Of a stretch of DNA of 64,000 bases, positions 26,824 to 38,035 are shown piece after piece. The number at the start of each line of letters is the position of its first letter. Position 1 is the stretch's first letter. Where the stretch lies: contig JADJBX010000001.1 of NCBI GenBank assembly GCA_016703545.1, positions 186,001 to 250,000 on the forward strand, in the 5' to 3' direction. Made by a program: the position numbers and the translations under genes. Source of the DNA: Candidatus Amarobacillus elongatus. GTDB taxonomy: Bacteria; Chloroflexota; Dehalococcoidia; Tepidiformales; Tepidiformaceae. The notes beneath the pieces are model-generated. The model made no database searches. It was not told the DNA's origin and was given only the letters and a program-made list of their open reading frames with translations.

Positions 26824-27531
26824 ATGAACGGCAGCAGATGGCGGGTGGCACTCGTATTGGCGGTCGCGGGGGCCGGGGTTGCGGCGATGGGGGCGGCGAT
26901 CGCGGCGCCGGGCGCGGACGCGAACCTCACGTATCGCGCGTACCTGCCGCAGATTTCGCAGGCTGAAACGGCGCCCACGCCCGTGCCCGCCGCCACCGCG
27001 ACGCCCACACCTCGGGTGGAGACGCCCGACGGACGAGTGACATCGTTGTACCTGGGGTCGGCGCGGATCCTTGGGGGAGCGCCGATCGAAAGCCGCGGCA
27101 CACATTATGTCGGCGGGCGGGAGCTGTTCGAGGACCCGTCGGCGCCGCAGTTCGTGAGCACCTACCCGCAGTGGGGGACGGGCCGGCCGGGGCGGACGGC
27201 GCCCGGCGTGGGTGGCATGAACACGATCTTCGCCGCGCACGTGAACTACGTGAACTACGGCAACGGCCCGTTCGCCTACCTGCACCAGGCGGCGGTGGGC
27301 GATGCGCTCTACGTGACGCTGGACAGCGGCGTGCAGCTCGCGTTCACGGTGGCGTCGGTGGAGATCGTGCCGCTGGCGAACCTGAACATGGACCCGGTGG
27401 TGTTCCCGACGCTGGACAGCCACACGGAGCGGATCACGCTCATCAGCTGCGGGGGGACGTTCATTCCGGCGGCGGTCGGAGGGGAGTACAACAGCCGGGT
27501 GATCCTGATCGCGGAGCGGTATGTGCCGTAG
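26824..27531 (+). CDS. Secreted sortase-like protein
   Basis: 235 residues. A signal sequence (RVALVLAVAGAGVAAMGAAI) is followed by a Thr/Pro linker (APTPVPAATATPTPRV) and a sortase barrel with His in IFAAHVNYVNYG, Cys in ITLISCGGTF and Arg in YNSRVILIAERY. It lacks a clear stop-transfer anchor beyond the signal, so it may be lipid-free or use the signal as anchor. Distant from the first sortase (6.4 kb) in sequence, it has its own start with AGGGAGGG upstream. Confidence 0.78.
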   Translation: MNGSRWRVALVLAVAGAGVAAMGAAIAAPGADANLTYRAYLPQISQAETAPTPVPAATATPTPRVETPDGRVTSLYLGSARILGGAPIESRGTHYVGGRELFEDPSAPQFVSTYPQWGTGRPGRTAPGVGGMNTIFAAHVNYVNYGNGPFAYLHQAAVGDALYVTLDSGVQLAFTVASVEIVPLANLNMDPVVFPTLDSHTERITLISCGGTFIPAAVGGEYNSRVILIAERYVP

Positions 27532-27564
27532 GGCGGCATGGCATGGTTGGGCGAACAATCGTTC

Positions 27565-27593
27565 TTGACGGCTTGTCGAGGGCTTGCTAAGCT
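27565..27593 (+). promoter_or_regulatory. Housekeeping sigma promoter of rpoD
   Basis: TTGACG (27565-27570), a 17-nt spacer and TAAGCT (27588-27593) precede a ~65-nt leader with GGAGG before the ATG. This is the best conventional -35/-10 pair found in the window. Confidence 0.7.
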
Positions 27594-27662
27594 GGAAAAG
27601 GCGCATTGCGCCCTTTTGCTGTCCCCGTTTTCGCAAGCGCCCCGGAGGTTTCTTTCCCCAGT

Positions 27663-29270
<1,608 letters not shown>

Positions 29271-29295
29271 ACCACCGGGTGTCGCGACAGAACAA

Positions 29296-29328
29296 GAGAG
29301 GGGACGGCGCCCGCCGTCCCCTCTTTGC
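29296..29328 (+). terminator. Intrinsic terminator of rpoD
   Basis: GAGGGGACGGCG pairs with CGCCGTCCCCTC, followed by TTTGCGT. It also separates rpoD from the convergent methyltransferase gene. Confidence 0.8.
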
Positions 29329-29348
29329 GTGTTCCAGCTGGCGCGCCC

Positions 29349-30290
29349 TTATGCGGCTGCGCGGCCCAGCCTTCGCCGCCGCCAGTTGCGCAGCGCCCGA
29401 ATGCCTCGTTGGCCGCGAATGGCGTACCACCAGCGCGAGCGGATGAAGCGATCGCGTGGCCCCATGCGCCAGAAGGCGAAGGTGAGCACGGGTTCGCCGA
29501 ACATCACGGTCTGCTTCGCGTAGCCGCTGACCCGCAGCGCCTCGAAGCAGGCGCGGTACGCCTTCGAGAACGCACGCTGGCAGAAGAACACCTTGTTGCC
29601 GCCGACGGCGAAGGGCACCAGGTCCGCCCCCGGGTGGGTGCGGAAAAAGGTGCGGACACCGTCGGAGACGCCCGGCCACTGCTCGTGAAAGTAGTCGTCG
29701 ACGACGATGACGCCGCCCGGTGCCAGCGCCGCGGCGGACGTGGCCATGTCGTGGCATGCGGCCTGCTCGGTGTGGCCACCATCGATGTGCACGAGGCGCA
29801 GGGGGCCGCCGGCGGCCACGCGCAGGTCATCCCCGGAGAGGTCCAGGGAGTCGGTGGAGAGGATGCGGACGCGGTCCATGTCGACGCCGTGACGGCGGCA
29901 GTTGCGTTCGAAGTGGGCGCGAACGCCGCGGCCCGAGGCATCGACGTTCAGATCCTGCCGTTCGAACACGTCGATGGCGACCCCGGTTTCGCCGGGCCGG
30001 GCGAGGAGATGGAGGAGGATGAAGGCGCGCCCCTGGTGAACGCCGATTTCGCACACGTGCCCGCGGACGCCGAGGTCCTCCTGCTTGCGGGCAATGGCGG
30101 CGATGAGGGTGACGGCGCCTTCGACGAGGAAGCCATCGACCTTTTCGAACCCGCCGTCGATGTAGCGCGCGACGGGGTCGGTGCACCGCTCCCGCCCACG
30201 CCAGGCGCCCCCGCGATTGCCGTTCTGCTCGCCATCCGCATGCGCTCCTTCGTGTTTTTCGGCGCGAGCGGGCGGGGAGTTGAGCAACAT
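29349..30290 (-). CDS. SAM-dependent methyltransferase (Methyltransf_24-like)
   Basis: About 313 residues from ATG 30290. SAM-binding motif I is HVCEIGVHQGRAFILLHLL, followed by VAIDVFERQDLNVDASG, LRLVHIDGGHTEQAACHDM and APGGVIVVDDYFHEQWPGV, the usual motifs of the Methyltransf_24 group (cephalosporin hydroxylase/macrocin O-methyltransferase relatives). The C-terminus is strongly basic (RALRNWRRRRLGR). The start could be further in, since the first ~40 residues are not family-like. It may modify sugars or surface glycans; the acceptor is unknown. Confidence 0.72.
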   Translation of the reverse strand: MLLNSPPARAEKHEGAHADGEQNGNRGGAWRGRERCTDPVARYIDGGFEKVDGFLVEGAVTLIAAIARKQEDLGVRGHVCEIGVHQGRAFILLHLLARPGETGVAIDVFERQDLNVDASGRGVRAHFERNCRRHGVDMDRVRILSTDSLDLSGDDLRVAAGGPLRLVHIDGGHTEQAACHDMATSAAALAPGGVIVVDDYFHEQWPGVSDGVRTFFRTHPGADLVPFAVGGNKVFFCQRAFSKAYRACFEALRVSGYAKQTVMFGEPVLTFAFWRMGPRDRFIRSRWWYAIRGQRGIRALRNWRRRRLGRAAA

Positions 30291-30361
30291 GCGACTATTC
30301 GGCACCGATGGCGCGCGCTCTGGTACGATGCGAGCGAGTTCGCCATCCCGGGGCAGCAACG

Positions 30362-30919
30362 GTGCATCGCGAAGACGCCTGGAACATCCTGGTCGAGTAC
30401 TCGCGCGAGGAGCGCACGCGAAAACACGGCATCGCCGTCGAGGCGACGATGCAGGCGTACGCCCGCCTGCTCCACGAGGACGTGGAGAAATGGGGCATCG
30501 TCGGCCTGCTGCACGACTTCGATTGGGAGATCCACCCGACGGAGGACCTGCACCCTCGGGAAGGCTCGAAGCTGCTCGAAGCCCGGGGCGTGCCGGCGGA
30601 CATCCGCTATGCGATCCTCTGCCACGCGCCGTTCCTGGGCCTGGAGTACAGCTCGAAGATGGACCGCGCGATCTTCGCCTGCGACGAACTCTCCGGGTTC
30701 GTGACGGCGTGTGCGCTGGTGAAGCCGAATCGCTCGCTCTCCGAGGTGGAACCCGCCTCGGTTCGGAAAAAGATGAAGGACAAGGCGTTCGCGCGTGCCG
30801 TGAACCGGGACGACCTGGTGCGGGGAGCGAGCGACCTCGGCGTGGAACTCGATGAACACATCCGCTTCGTGGCGGAGGCGCTCAAACCCGTAGCCAACCA
30901 ACTTGGAGTGAACCCGTGA
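30362..30919 (+). CDS. HD domain phosphohydrolase-like protein
   Basis: 185 residues from GTG 30362. The HD site is GIVGLLHDFDWEIHPTEDLH (HD pair). A His is in AILCHAPFLGLEYSS, and the downstream Asp is in AIFACDELSGFVTAC. These are typical of HDIG-type metal phosphohydrolases. The stop overlaps the glpX start (GTGA), so it is co-translated with fructose-bisphosphatase. The substrate is unknown. Confidence 0.75.
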   Translation: MHREDAWNILVEYSREERTRKHGIAVEATMQAYARLLHEDVEKWGIVGLLHDFDWEIHPTEDLHPREGSKLLEARGVPADIRYAILCHAPFLGLEYSSKMDRAIFACDELSGFVTACALVKPNRSLSEVEPASVRKKMKDKAFARAVNRDDLVRGASDLGVELDEHIRFVAEALKPVANQLGVNP

Positions 30920-31911
30920 GAAACGAACAGGTCCCTGACCGGAACATCGCGATGGAACTCGTCCGCACGACCGAGGCAGCGGCCCTGGCCGCGGCCCGGT
31001 GGATGGGGCGCGGCGACAAGAACGCCTCCGACGGCGCGGCCGTGAACGCCATGCGCATGATGATGGACACCGTCGACATGGACGGCATCATCGTCATCGG
31101 CGAGGGCGAAAAGGACGAGGCCCCGATGCTCTTCAACGGCGAACGCGTCGGAAGCGGCCACGGCCCGCAGGTCGATGTCGCGGTGGACCCGATCGACGGG
31201 ACGCGGCTGCTCTCGTTGGGGCGGCCGAACGCGCTGAGCGTGGTGGCGGTGGCCCCGCGTGGCACGATGTTCAACCCCAAGGACATCTTCTACATGGAGA
31301 AGATCGCCGTCGGGGCCGCGGCGAAGGGGAAGATCGACCTCTCCGCGCCGATCGCGTGGAACATCGAACAGGTCGCGAACGCGAAGGACCTGGCGGTCGA
31401 AGAGGTCACGGTGGTGATCCTCGACCGCGACCGGAATACGGAAATCGTCGACCAGATCCGCGCGGCCGGGGCTCGCATCCGCTTCATCACCGACGGCGAC
31501 GTCGCGGGGGCGGTGATGGCGGGGCTGGCGGGGACGGGCGTGGACATGCTCCTCGGCATCGGTGGTTCGCCGGAAGGGGTCGTGGCGGCGGTCGCGATGA
31601 AGTGCCTGGAGGGCGACATGCAGTGCCGCCTCTGGCCGCGCGACGACGGCGACCGCAAGCTCGCGCTGGAGCGCGGCCTGGATGTGACGCGCGTCCTCAC
31701 GATCGACGACCTCGTCTCGAGCGACGACGTGTTCTTCGCCGCGAGCGGCATCACAACGGGCGACCTCCTGAAGGGCGTCGAATACGTCGCCGGCGGCGCG
31801 ACGAGCGAATCGCTCGTGATGCGGGCGCGGTCCGGGACCATTCGCCGCATCCAGACCGAGCATCACTGGCGGAAGCTGGAGCAGATCAGCGGGACGCGGT
31901 ACACGAACTAG
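30916..31911 (+). CDS. glpX: Fructose-1,6-bisphosphatase class II
   Basis: 331 residues. It hydrolyses fructose-1,6-bisphosphate in gluconeogenesis. Family motifs: ARWMGRGDKNASDGAAVNAM, IVIGEGEKDEAPMLFNGE (metal-binding acidic residues), VAVDPIDGTRLLSLGRPNAL, LGIGGSPEGVVAAVAMKC and VFFAASGITTGDLLKGV. The length is normal. The GTG start overlaps the HD gene. A terminator-like hairpin follows at 31942. Confidence 0.94.
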   Translation: MRNEQVPDRNIAMELVRTTEAAALAAARWMGRGDKNASDGAAVNAMRMMMDTVDMDGIIVIGEGEKDEAPMLFNGERVGSGHGPQVDVAVDPIDGTRLLSLGRPNALSVVAVAPRGTMFNPKDIFYMEKIAVGAAAKGKIDLSAPIAWNIEQVANAKDLAVEEVTVVILDRDRNTEIVDQIRAAGARIRFITDGDVAGAVMAGLAGTGVDMLLGIGGSPEGVVAAVAMKCLEGDMQCRLWPRDDGDRKLALERGLDVTRVLTIDDLVSSDDVFFAASGITTGDLLKGVEYVAGGATSESLVMRARSGTIRRIQTEHHWRKLEQISGTRYTN

Positions 31912-31941
31912 CGTCCGCCATTCTCCAGGTTGCAGCGCGAG

Positions 31942-31974
31942 CCGCATGTCCGCAGACTGTCGGGCATGCGGTTT
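31942..31974 (+). terminator. Intrinsic terminator after glpX
   Basis: CCGCATGTCCG (31942-31952) pairs with CGGGCATGCGG (31961-31971, one G-T pair) around an 8-nt loop, followed by TTT. Confidence 0.6.
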
Positions 31975-32076
31975 GCCGTGTATCACCCACCCCGTTAACT
32001 CGCAGGCCGGCCCCGTGGCCCGCCCCGCACCCGTCTCGATCGAGCGAATGACGCCCCCCAGAGACGGGAGTTTTTC

Positions 32077-33293
32077 ATGTCACGAACCAGCGTGAACCTT
32101 CAGCGTCGCGCGGCGCTCATCGCGAGCCCGGCGTCCCTCCTGCTTGTCATCGAATTCTTCGACGAACTGGCGTTCGGGCTGCGCGAGGCCGCGTGGCCGG
32201 CGATTCGCACGGACCTCTCGCTTTCCTACACGCAGGTCGGCGTTCTGCTGGCGGTGCCGGGGATCGTCAGCGCCGTCCTCGAACCGCCGCTCGCACTCTT
32301 CGGTGACACGGGCCGCCGGAAGGCGCTCATCGTGACGGGCGGCTTTCTCGTGGCCGCGACCCTCCTGCTTTCAGCCGGCGCGCCGGGGTTCCTGTGGCTG
32401 CTGGTGGCGTTTTCGGCGCTCTACCCGGCCTCGGGCATGTTCGTCTCCACCTCGCAGGCGGCGCTGATGGAAGCGTCGCCCGGGGATTACGACGGGGCGA
32501 TGGCACGGTGGACCCTCGCGGGGTCGGTGGGCGTGGTCGCGGGCCCGCTGGCGCTGGCGGGTGCGTTCGCGGCTGGCCTCGGGTGGCGCTGGCCACTGGC
32601 GGCGATGGGCGTCGTGGCCGGGGTCTCGCCTTCGTGGCATGGCGGCACCTCCCGCGCGCGACCTTCCGCGAGGAAGAAGCGCCGACGGTGGCGCAACTCG
32701 CGGGTGAGTTCACCGCCGCCGTCCGGCGCCGCGAGACGTGGCGATGGTTGTCGCTGCTGGCGATGAGCGACCTGATGCTGGACGGGCTGTTCGGCTTCCT
32801 CGCGCTCTACTTCGTGGATGTCGCGGGCGCGACGACCGGGCAGGCGGGTCTCGCCGTCGCCACGTGGACGGTGTTCGGCCTCGCGGGGGATGCGGCGCTC
32901 GTGCGCCTGCTGAAGGACGTGCGCGGGCTTGTGTACCTGCGCGTAAGCGCGATGGCGGTGCTTGCGGTGTACCCGGCGCTGCTGCTGACGCCGGGGTTCG
33001 CAGGGAAGCTCGTCCCGCTCGCGGCGCTCGGGCTGCTCAACGCCGGGTGGTACGCCATCCCACGAGCGCGGTTCTACGCATCCATGCCGGGGCGGCCGGG
33101 AACGAACGAGGCGGTGTCGTCCGCATTCGGGCTGTTCGCGGGGTTGATCCCCGTGGGGCTCGGGCTGGTGGCCGAACGCTGGGGGCTCGCCGCGATGATG
33201 TGGCTGATGCTCGCCGGTCCGATCGCGCTGCTCGCGGGGCTTCCCCGGGAGGGTGGCGAAGCGGTCAGCGTGATGACGCGGGACACCGAGTGA
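32077..33293 (+). CDS. MFS-type membrane transporter (frameshift)
   Basis: About 405 residues with about 12 hydrophobic segments. The first half (ASLLLVIEFFDELAFGLREA, VGVLLAVPGIVSAVLEPPLA, LFGDTGRRKALIVTGGFL) has the MFS loop-2/3 motif. After MGVVAGV the frame is lost at about 32621-32625. The other frame continues LAFVAWRHLPRATF and RRRETWRWLSLLAMSDLMLD through to NEAVSSAFGLFAGLIPVGLG. One missing G restores a single protein. GACGGGAG precedes the ATG. The substrate is unknown. Confidence 0.72.
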
Positions 33294-33366
33294 GCCGGGC
33301 GGTGGCACCGAACCGCGCACGTGTGACAGGATTCCGGGGCCGCCCACACGCGGCGGGGGGCGAACC

Positions 33367-35045
33367 ATGGCGGCTGAACTGACTCCCGTGTACACGCTCG
33401 CGGACCGTTACGTCGAAGAGTCCGCGGCGCTCGACCCAATCAGCGCGACGGCGGGCGGCATCGCGGGGCACGACGCCGAGATGACGGACTTTTCGCCCGC
33501 GGGGATTGAGCGGCGCGCCGCGCACGTGCGCGCGACCCTCGCGCGGCTGGACGAGGCCCCGCCCCGGAACGAGCGCGATCGGATCGCCGCGTCGTTCATG
33601 CGCGAACGGCTCAGCGCACAGCTCGCCCTGACCGACTCCGGCGAAGGGCTGAGGGCGCTGCGCATCATCGGCAGCCCGCTCGGCAGCATCCGCTCGTGCT
33701 TCGATCTCATGCCGCGGGCGACGGAGTCGGATTGGGAGACGGTGGCGGCCCGCATGGAGAAGGTGCCGGCGGCGCTCGGGGGCTTCCGCGCGGCACTGGA
33801 CGCGGGCCGCGAGAAGGGGCCGTTGGCGGCGCGACGGCAGGCGCTGGAGTGCGCAAAACAGGCCGCCACATGGTCTGGCGACGGCGCCGAGCCATTCTTC
33901 CCGAAGCTCGTGCAGGAGGCGAAGCCGGAAGCGGTGGGCGATGCGCTGCGGGCGCGGCTGGACGAGGCCGCGACCGATGCCACCAACGCCTACGCCGCCT
34001 TCGCCCGCTACCTCAAGGATGACTACGCGCCGGCCGCACCCACACAGGACGCGGTCGGGCCGGACCGCTACCGGATTGCGGCGCTTTCGACGCTGGGGGC
34101 GACGATCGACCTGCACGAGACGTACGCGTGGGCGTGGGACGACCTCCACCGCATCGAGGCGGACATGCGGGCGACGGCGCAGCGCATTCGCCCCGGAGCG
34201 ACCGTCGAGCAGGCGAAGCAGCTGCTGGAAAGCGACCCGGCGCGCGCCATTGAGGGCGTCGAGGCGTTCCGGGCGTGGATGCAGGAGCTCCAGGAGCGGA
34301 CCATCGCCGAACTCAACGGGAAGCACTTCGACATCCCGGAGCCGGTCCAGCGGGTGGAGGCGATGATTGCGCCGCCGGGCGGGGCCGCGGCGATGTACTA
34401 CACGGGCCCAAGCGAGGACTTCAGCCGGCCCGGGCGAACCTGGTACCCCACGCTCGGGAAGACGCGGTTCCCGCTCTGGGGCGAGGTCTCCATCGCGTAC
34501 CACGAGGGCGTGCCCGGCCACCATCTGCAGATTGCACAGGTGCGCTACCTGGCGGAAACGCTGTCGCGGTTCCAGCGGATGGTGTTCGTGTCCGCCCACG
34601 GCGAAGGGTGGGCGCTGTACGCGGAGCGGCTGATGGACGAACTGGGGTATCTCGAGAACCCCGACTACCGGCTCGGCATGCTGCGCGCGCAGGCGATGCG
34701 GGCGGTGCGGGTGATCGTCGACATCGGCATGCACCTTCAGCTCGAGATCCCGACGGCCGATGGCTTCCACCCGGGGGAACGGTGGACGCCCGAGCTGGGG
34801 CAGGCGTTCGTGGACGAACGGAGCCACCTCCCGAAGGACTTCATGGCCAGCGAAATCGTGCGGTACCTGGGTGGCCTTCCCAGGCCATCTGCTACAAGGT
34901 CGGCGAACGGGCGTGGCTGGAAGCGCGCGAAGCGGCGAAGCGGCGCGCGCGGAACGCCTTCGACCTGCGGGCGTTCCACGCCACGGCGCTCGACCTTGGG
35001 CCGCTCGGGCTCGATCAGATGCGGGCGGAGCTGGGCCGGATCTAG
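33367..35045 (+). CDS. DUF885 family metallo-carboxypeptidase-like protein (frameshift near the C-terminus)
   Basis: About 559 residues after repair. The zinc-site motif SIAYHEGVPGHHLQIAQVRY (HExxxGHH type) and the downstream HGEGWALYAERLMDELGYL are hallmarks of the DUF885 family, believed to be metallopeptidases. The frame ends wrongly after VRYLG. Adding one G to the GGG at 34869-34871 restores WPSQAICYKVGERAWLEARE and the family ending ALDLGPLGLDQMRAELGRI. The start ATG is preceded by a G-rich tract (gcggggggcgaacc). Confidence 0.82.
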
Positions 35046-35125
35046 GTAAGCTGGGCCGCCGCGGGCGCGATGGTTTTGCAAGGCAGCGGGGGAGCGCATC
35101 CCCGCCCCGGCCCTCGGGTGCGGCG

Positions 35126-35131
35126 TATGCT
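35126..35131 (+). promoter_or_regulatory. Leaderless-type -10 box (TATGCT)
   Basis: TATGCT ends 7 nt before ATG 35139 and no Shine-Dalgarno is present. Confidence 0.4.
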
Positions 35132-35138
35132 GCGCCGC

Positions 35139-35444
35139 ATGCTCCTCCAATATGGGCTGTACCTCGTGGTCGTGCCGATGGTCGCGTGGGTCGGGGTTGT
35201 GACCTACCTGGTGCGGAGGATGGAGGTCCCGGCGGAGGACGAGGCACCGCCTCCGGCCCGGGCGCACATGGTCATCGCCGCCGCGCTGTGTCCGCTGCCC
35301 ATCGAGGCGTGCGGCAAGGCGGCGGTACTCGCCATCGGACCGGGCGCCCGCGGCGGGCAGCTTGTGTGCTTCGAAACCTTGCTCGAGGCCGCCGCGCCAC
35401 GGCACTGCGAAATCGGCGGGCGGGCAGGACACGGCCTCGGGTGA
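35139..35444 (+). CDS. Small membrane-anchored protein, unknown function
   Basis: 101 residues. One N-terminal span (LLQYGLYLVVVPMVAWVGVV) and a short linker (RRMEVPAEDEAPPPA) precede a C-terminal region with four Cys (AALCPLPIEACGKAA, GGQLVCFETLLE, RHCEIGGR) that could bind metal or form disulfides. The ATG 35139 start is supported by the box 7 nt upstream; upstream in-frame starts are not. No family was recognised. Confidence 0.5.
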   Translation: MLLQYGLYLVVVPMVAWVGVVTYLVRRMEVPAEDEAPPPARAHMVIAAALCPLPIEACGKAAVLAIGPGARGGQLVCFETLLEAAAPRHCEIGGRAGHGLG

Positions 35445-35451
35445 GGGGCGT

Positions 35452-36459
35452 TCAGCCGGTCGCCGCTCGCACCAGGCGGCGTTCGGTCTCCCGGCGCCAG
35501 GAAGGGTCCGCCAGCTGACGGAGCGCGGCGATGGTCTCAGGGAAGAAGCGTGAGACGCGTTCGTTGCCTTCGAGGAAGAAGGCGGACCAGACCCACGTGC
35601 CCCCCAAGCGGCTCTGCCACCAGAGCTCCATGCCGAGGTGGCACTCCTCGGGCGTGAGCGTGACGTGCCGCCGGTACCCCGCCATGTACTCCTCCAGCCC
35701 GGGCGTGCTGAACAGCAGCGAAAACGCCAGCGACCGAACCACATCCCAGATGCGGGCGAACGGGCCGCAGAGCTCCCAGTCGGTGACGGCGGCGACGCTG
35801 CCGGCGGGATCGAACAGGACCTGCTGGTCGTGGTAGTCGCCGTGCGCGAGCTGGCAGGGCAGGCCGGCGAAGTCCCGGGGGTAGCGAAGCGGCTCGGCAC
35901 GCAACAGTGACGCCTGCAGCGCGATGCCCTCGCGGATCCACGGGTCGGCTCCGCGAGCCGCGGCGGCGGCACCGATACGGGCGAGCGTCTCCAGCGAGTG
36001 GTCGCGAGCCCACGCCATGGTGAATGAGGCACCGGGTGAGGCGGGGTGGGTGGCGAGCACGCCGTGGATGCGCCCGTGCATCTCGCCCAGGGCAGCCGCG
36101 CGCCGCGGGCCAAGCTCGTCGCGCACGGGGTGTTCCCCTTCGAGCCAGGGATAGGCGGACCACGTGCCCGCGGTGGTGTCGACGGTGGTTTGGCCGGAGG
36201 TTGTGCTCAGCGGGCGAGGGACGGGGATGCCGCGGGCGTGGACGAAGTCGAGGATGTCGTGCTCGGCGCGCACCCGGCCGGCGGTGAACCCCTCGCGGTG
36301 GAGGCGGACGAACACGGCGCCGCCGGCCGTGGCCGTGCGGTAGTTCGCGTTCAGGGTGCCGCCCTCGGTGCGGACGGGCATGCCAGTGCGAGCGAGGCCA
36401 TAGGCGGCGAGCACGGCGTCGATGTCCGCAAGGCGGACGGAATCGGGGAGTTCGGGCAT
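35452..36459 (-). CDS. Aminoglycoside/homoserine-kinase-type phosphotransferase (APH family)
   Basis: 335 residues. Protein-kinase-like fold: a Gly-rich region (GGTLNANYRTATAGGAVFVR) with a conserved Arg/His helix, hinge AYPWLEGEHPVRDEL, catalytic loop LAHGDYHDQQVLFD (Asp and Asn/Gln positions) and metal-binding AVTDWELCGPFARIWDV. It is most like homoserine kinase type II or stress-response kinases; no resistance role is implied. It lies 12 nt upstream of miaB on the same strand in reverse order, that is, directly after miaB in transcription. Confidence 0.8.
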   Translation of the reverse strand: MPELPDSVRLADIDAVLAAYGLARTGMPVRTEGGTLNANYRTATAGGAVFVRLHREGFTAGRVRAEHDILDFVHARGIPVPRPLSTTSGQTTVDTTAGTWSAYPWLEGEHPVRDELGPRRAAALGEMHGRIHGVLATHPASPGASFTMAWARDHSLETLARIGAAAAARGADPWIREGIALQASLLRAEPLRYPRDFAGLPCQLAHGDYHDQQVLFDPAGSVAAVTDWELCGPFARIWDVVRSLAFSLLFSTPGLEEYMAGYRRHVTLTPEECHLGMELWWQSRLGGTWVWSAFFLEGNERVSRFFPETIAALRQLADPSWRRETERRLVRAATG

Positions 36460-36471
36460 GGCCGGCCGGGC

Positions 36472-37765
36472 TCAGGCGAGGAGGAGGGCGTCGACGGGGG
36501 CGCCGCGCAGCGAAAACGCGCCGGCGTGCTCGATGTGGACATCCAGCAGTGACCCGACGCGGGCGGGGACATCGACATGGACGAGGTGGCCGCTGCGGGT
36601 GCGCCCGAACGGCTGCCCGTTCTTCACCCCTTCGACCAGGATCTCCTGCGTCGTCCCGATGAGCCGTTCGTTCAGCTCCCGTGAGATGCGCCCTTCGATT
36701 TCCTCGACGCGGTGGAGGCGATCGGCCTTGACCGAGTGCGGGACGTCATCGGGCATCTTGCGCCAGGCGATGGTGCCGGGGCGGGGCGAGTAGGCGGCGA
36801 CGTGCACCTTGTCGAAGCGCAGCGCTTCGAGGAGGGCGGCGGTCTGTTCGAAGTCGGCGTCGGTTTCGCCCGGGTAGCCGACGATGATGTCGGTGGTGAT
36901 GCCGGCTGCGGGCATGAGTTGCCGGACTTCGGCAATCTTCTCGAGGTACTCGGCCGTTGTGTACCCGCGGCGCATCGATTCAAGCACGTCGTCGCTGCCG
37001 GCCTGGACGGGGAGCGAGAAGCACTCCATGACCTTCGGCAGTTCGGCCACGGCTTCGAGGATGCGGCGCGTCATGTCCTTTGGGTACGACGTGAGGAAGC
37101 GGATCCGGTGCAGGCGGTCGAGCGCGGAGAGCTCGCGCATGAGGTCGCCGAGGTCCGGCTGCTCGGGGAGGTCGTGGCCGTACGCCTCGACGGTCTGGCC
37201 GAGGAGGGTGACTTCGCGGACGCCGTGCGCGGTGAGGTAGGCAACCTCGCGGACGATTTCGTCCATGGGGCGGCTCTTTTCGCGGCCGCGGCGGTAGGGG
37301 ACGATGCAGTAGGTGCAGAACTTGTTGCAGCCGTGGACCACGGGGACGTAGGCGGTGGGCCCTTCGGGGACGGCGTAGGTACCACGGCCAGAATTCGCCG
37401 CCAAGGTCCTCGGCCTTCCCTTCGACCAGCTCCATGATCGGCTCGAACTGCTGGGGACGGGCGAAGACATCGACCTGGGGGAACCGCTTTTCGAGGTCGT
37501 CGGTCTTGAGGCCGACCATGCAGCCCATGACGGCGACCTTGAGCGCCGGCTTCTCCGCCTTCAGCTCGCGAACGCGGCCCAGCTTGGAGTACGCGCGGTC
37601 CTCGGAACGCTGGCGCACGCTACAGGTGTTGATGACGACGATGTCGGCGCGGTCGATGTGCTCGGTGGCCTTCATTCCGAGGCGATCGAAGCCGGCGGCG
37701 AGCTTCTCGCTGTCCGCCTTGTTCATCTGGCAGCCGACGGTCCACAGGTAGTACTTCTGGGGCAT
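36472..37765 (-). CDS. miaB: tRNA-2-methylthio-N6-dimethylallyladenosine synthase (frameshift)
   Basis: Radical-SAM methylthiotransferase for tRNA position 37. N-terminal domain: YYLWTVGCQMNKADSEKL, VVINTCSVRQRSEDRAYSKL and AVMGCMVGLK provide the three auxiliary-cluster Cys. After EDLGGEF the frame shifts at about 37390-37396, and the other frame carries VVHGCNKFCTYCIVPYRRGR (CxxxCxxC), PKVMECFSLPVQAGSDDVL, TTDIIVGYPGETDADFEQT and a C-terminal TRAM domain. One extra base explains the break; an essential gene is unlikely to be truly broken here. About 430 residues is normal for the family. Confidence 0.9.
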
Positions 37766-37816
37766 GGCGTTAATCGGGGGGCGATATGCGGGGTGCGGCC
37801 CGGGGAGGTACGAGGC

Positions 37817-37909
37817 TGGCGGAGAGGGAGGGATTCGAACCCTCGACCGACGTTAACCGCCGGTAAGCGCTTAGCAGGCGCCCGCACTCGGCCACTATGC
37901 GACCTCTCC
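37817..37909 (-). tRNA. tRNA-Ser (anticodon GCT)
   Basis: 93 nt with a long variable arm. The acceptor GGAGAGG pairs with CCTCTCC, the anticodon loop CTGCTAA carries GCT, the T-arm is GAGGGTTCGAATCCCTC, and the CCA is encoded. Confidence 0.95.
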
Positions 37910-38023
37910 GCGCAGGACCCCCAGTGTACAGCCCGCCGCGCGGTTGGGTCATCCCGCGGGCGCGAGGGCCGGCGGCACCCGGAGCAGGGGCCGGTCGCAC
38001 CGGGTTCGTTCGGATTCGTCGTC

Positions 38024-38029
38024 TACACT
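38024..38029 (+). promoter_or_regulatory. Leaderless-type -10 box (TACACT) of the NUDIX gene
   Basis: TACACT ends exactly 6 nt before GTG 38036. The intervening GGGGGA is too close to serve as a ribosome site in a normal leader. Confidence 0.55.
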
Positions 38030-38035
38030 GGGGGA

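Noticed and set aside
29948..30901. Minus-strand open frame of 317 codons
   Set aside because: Antisense to the HD-domain gene and overlapping the methyltransferase; no family motifs.
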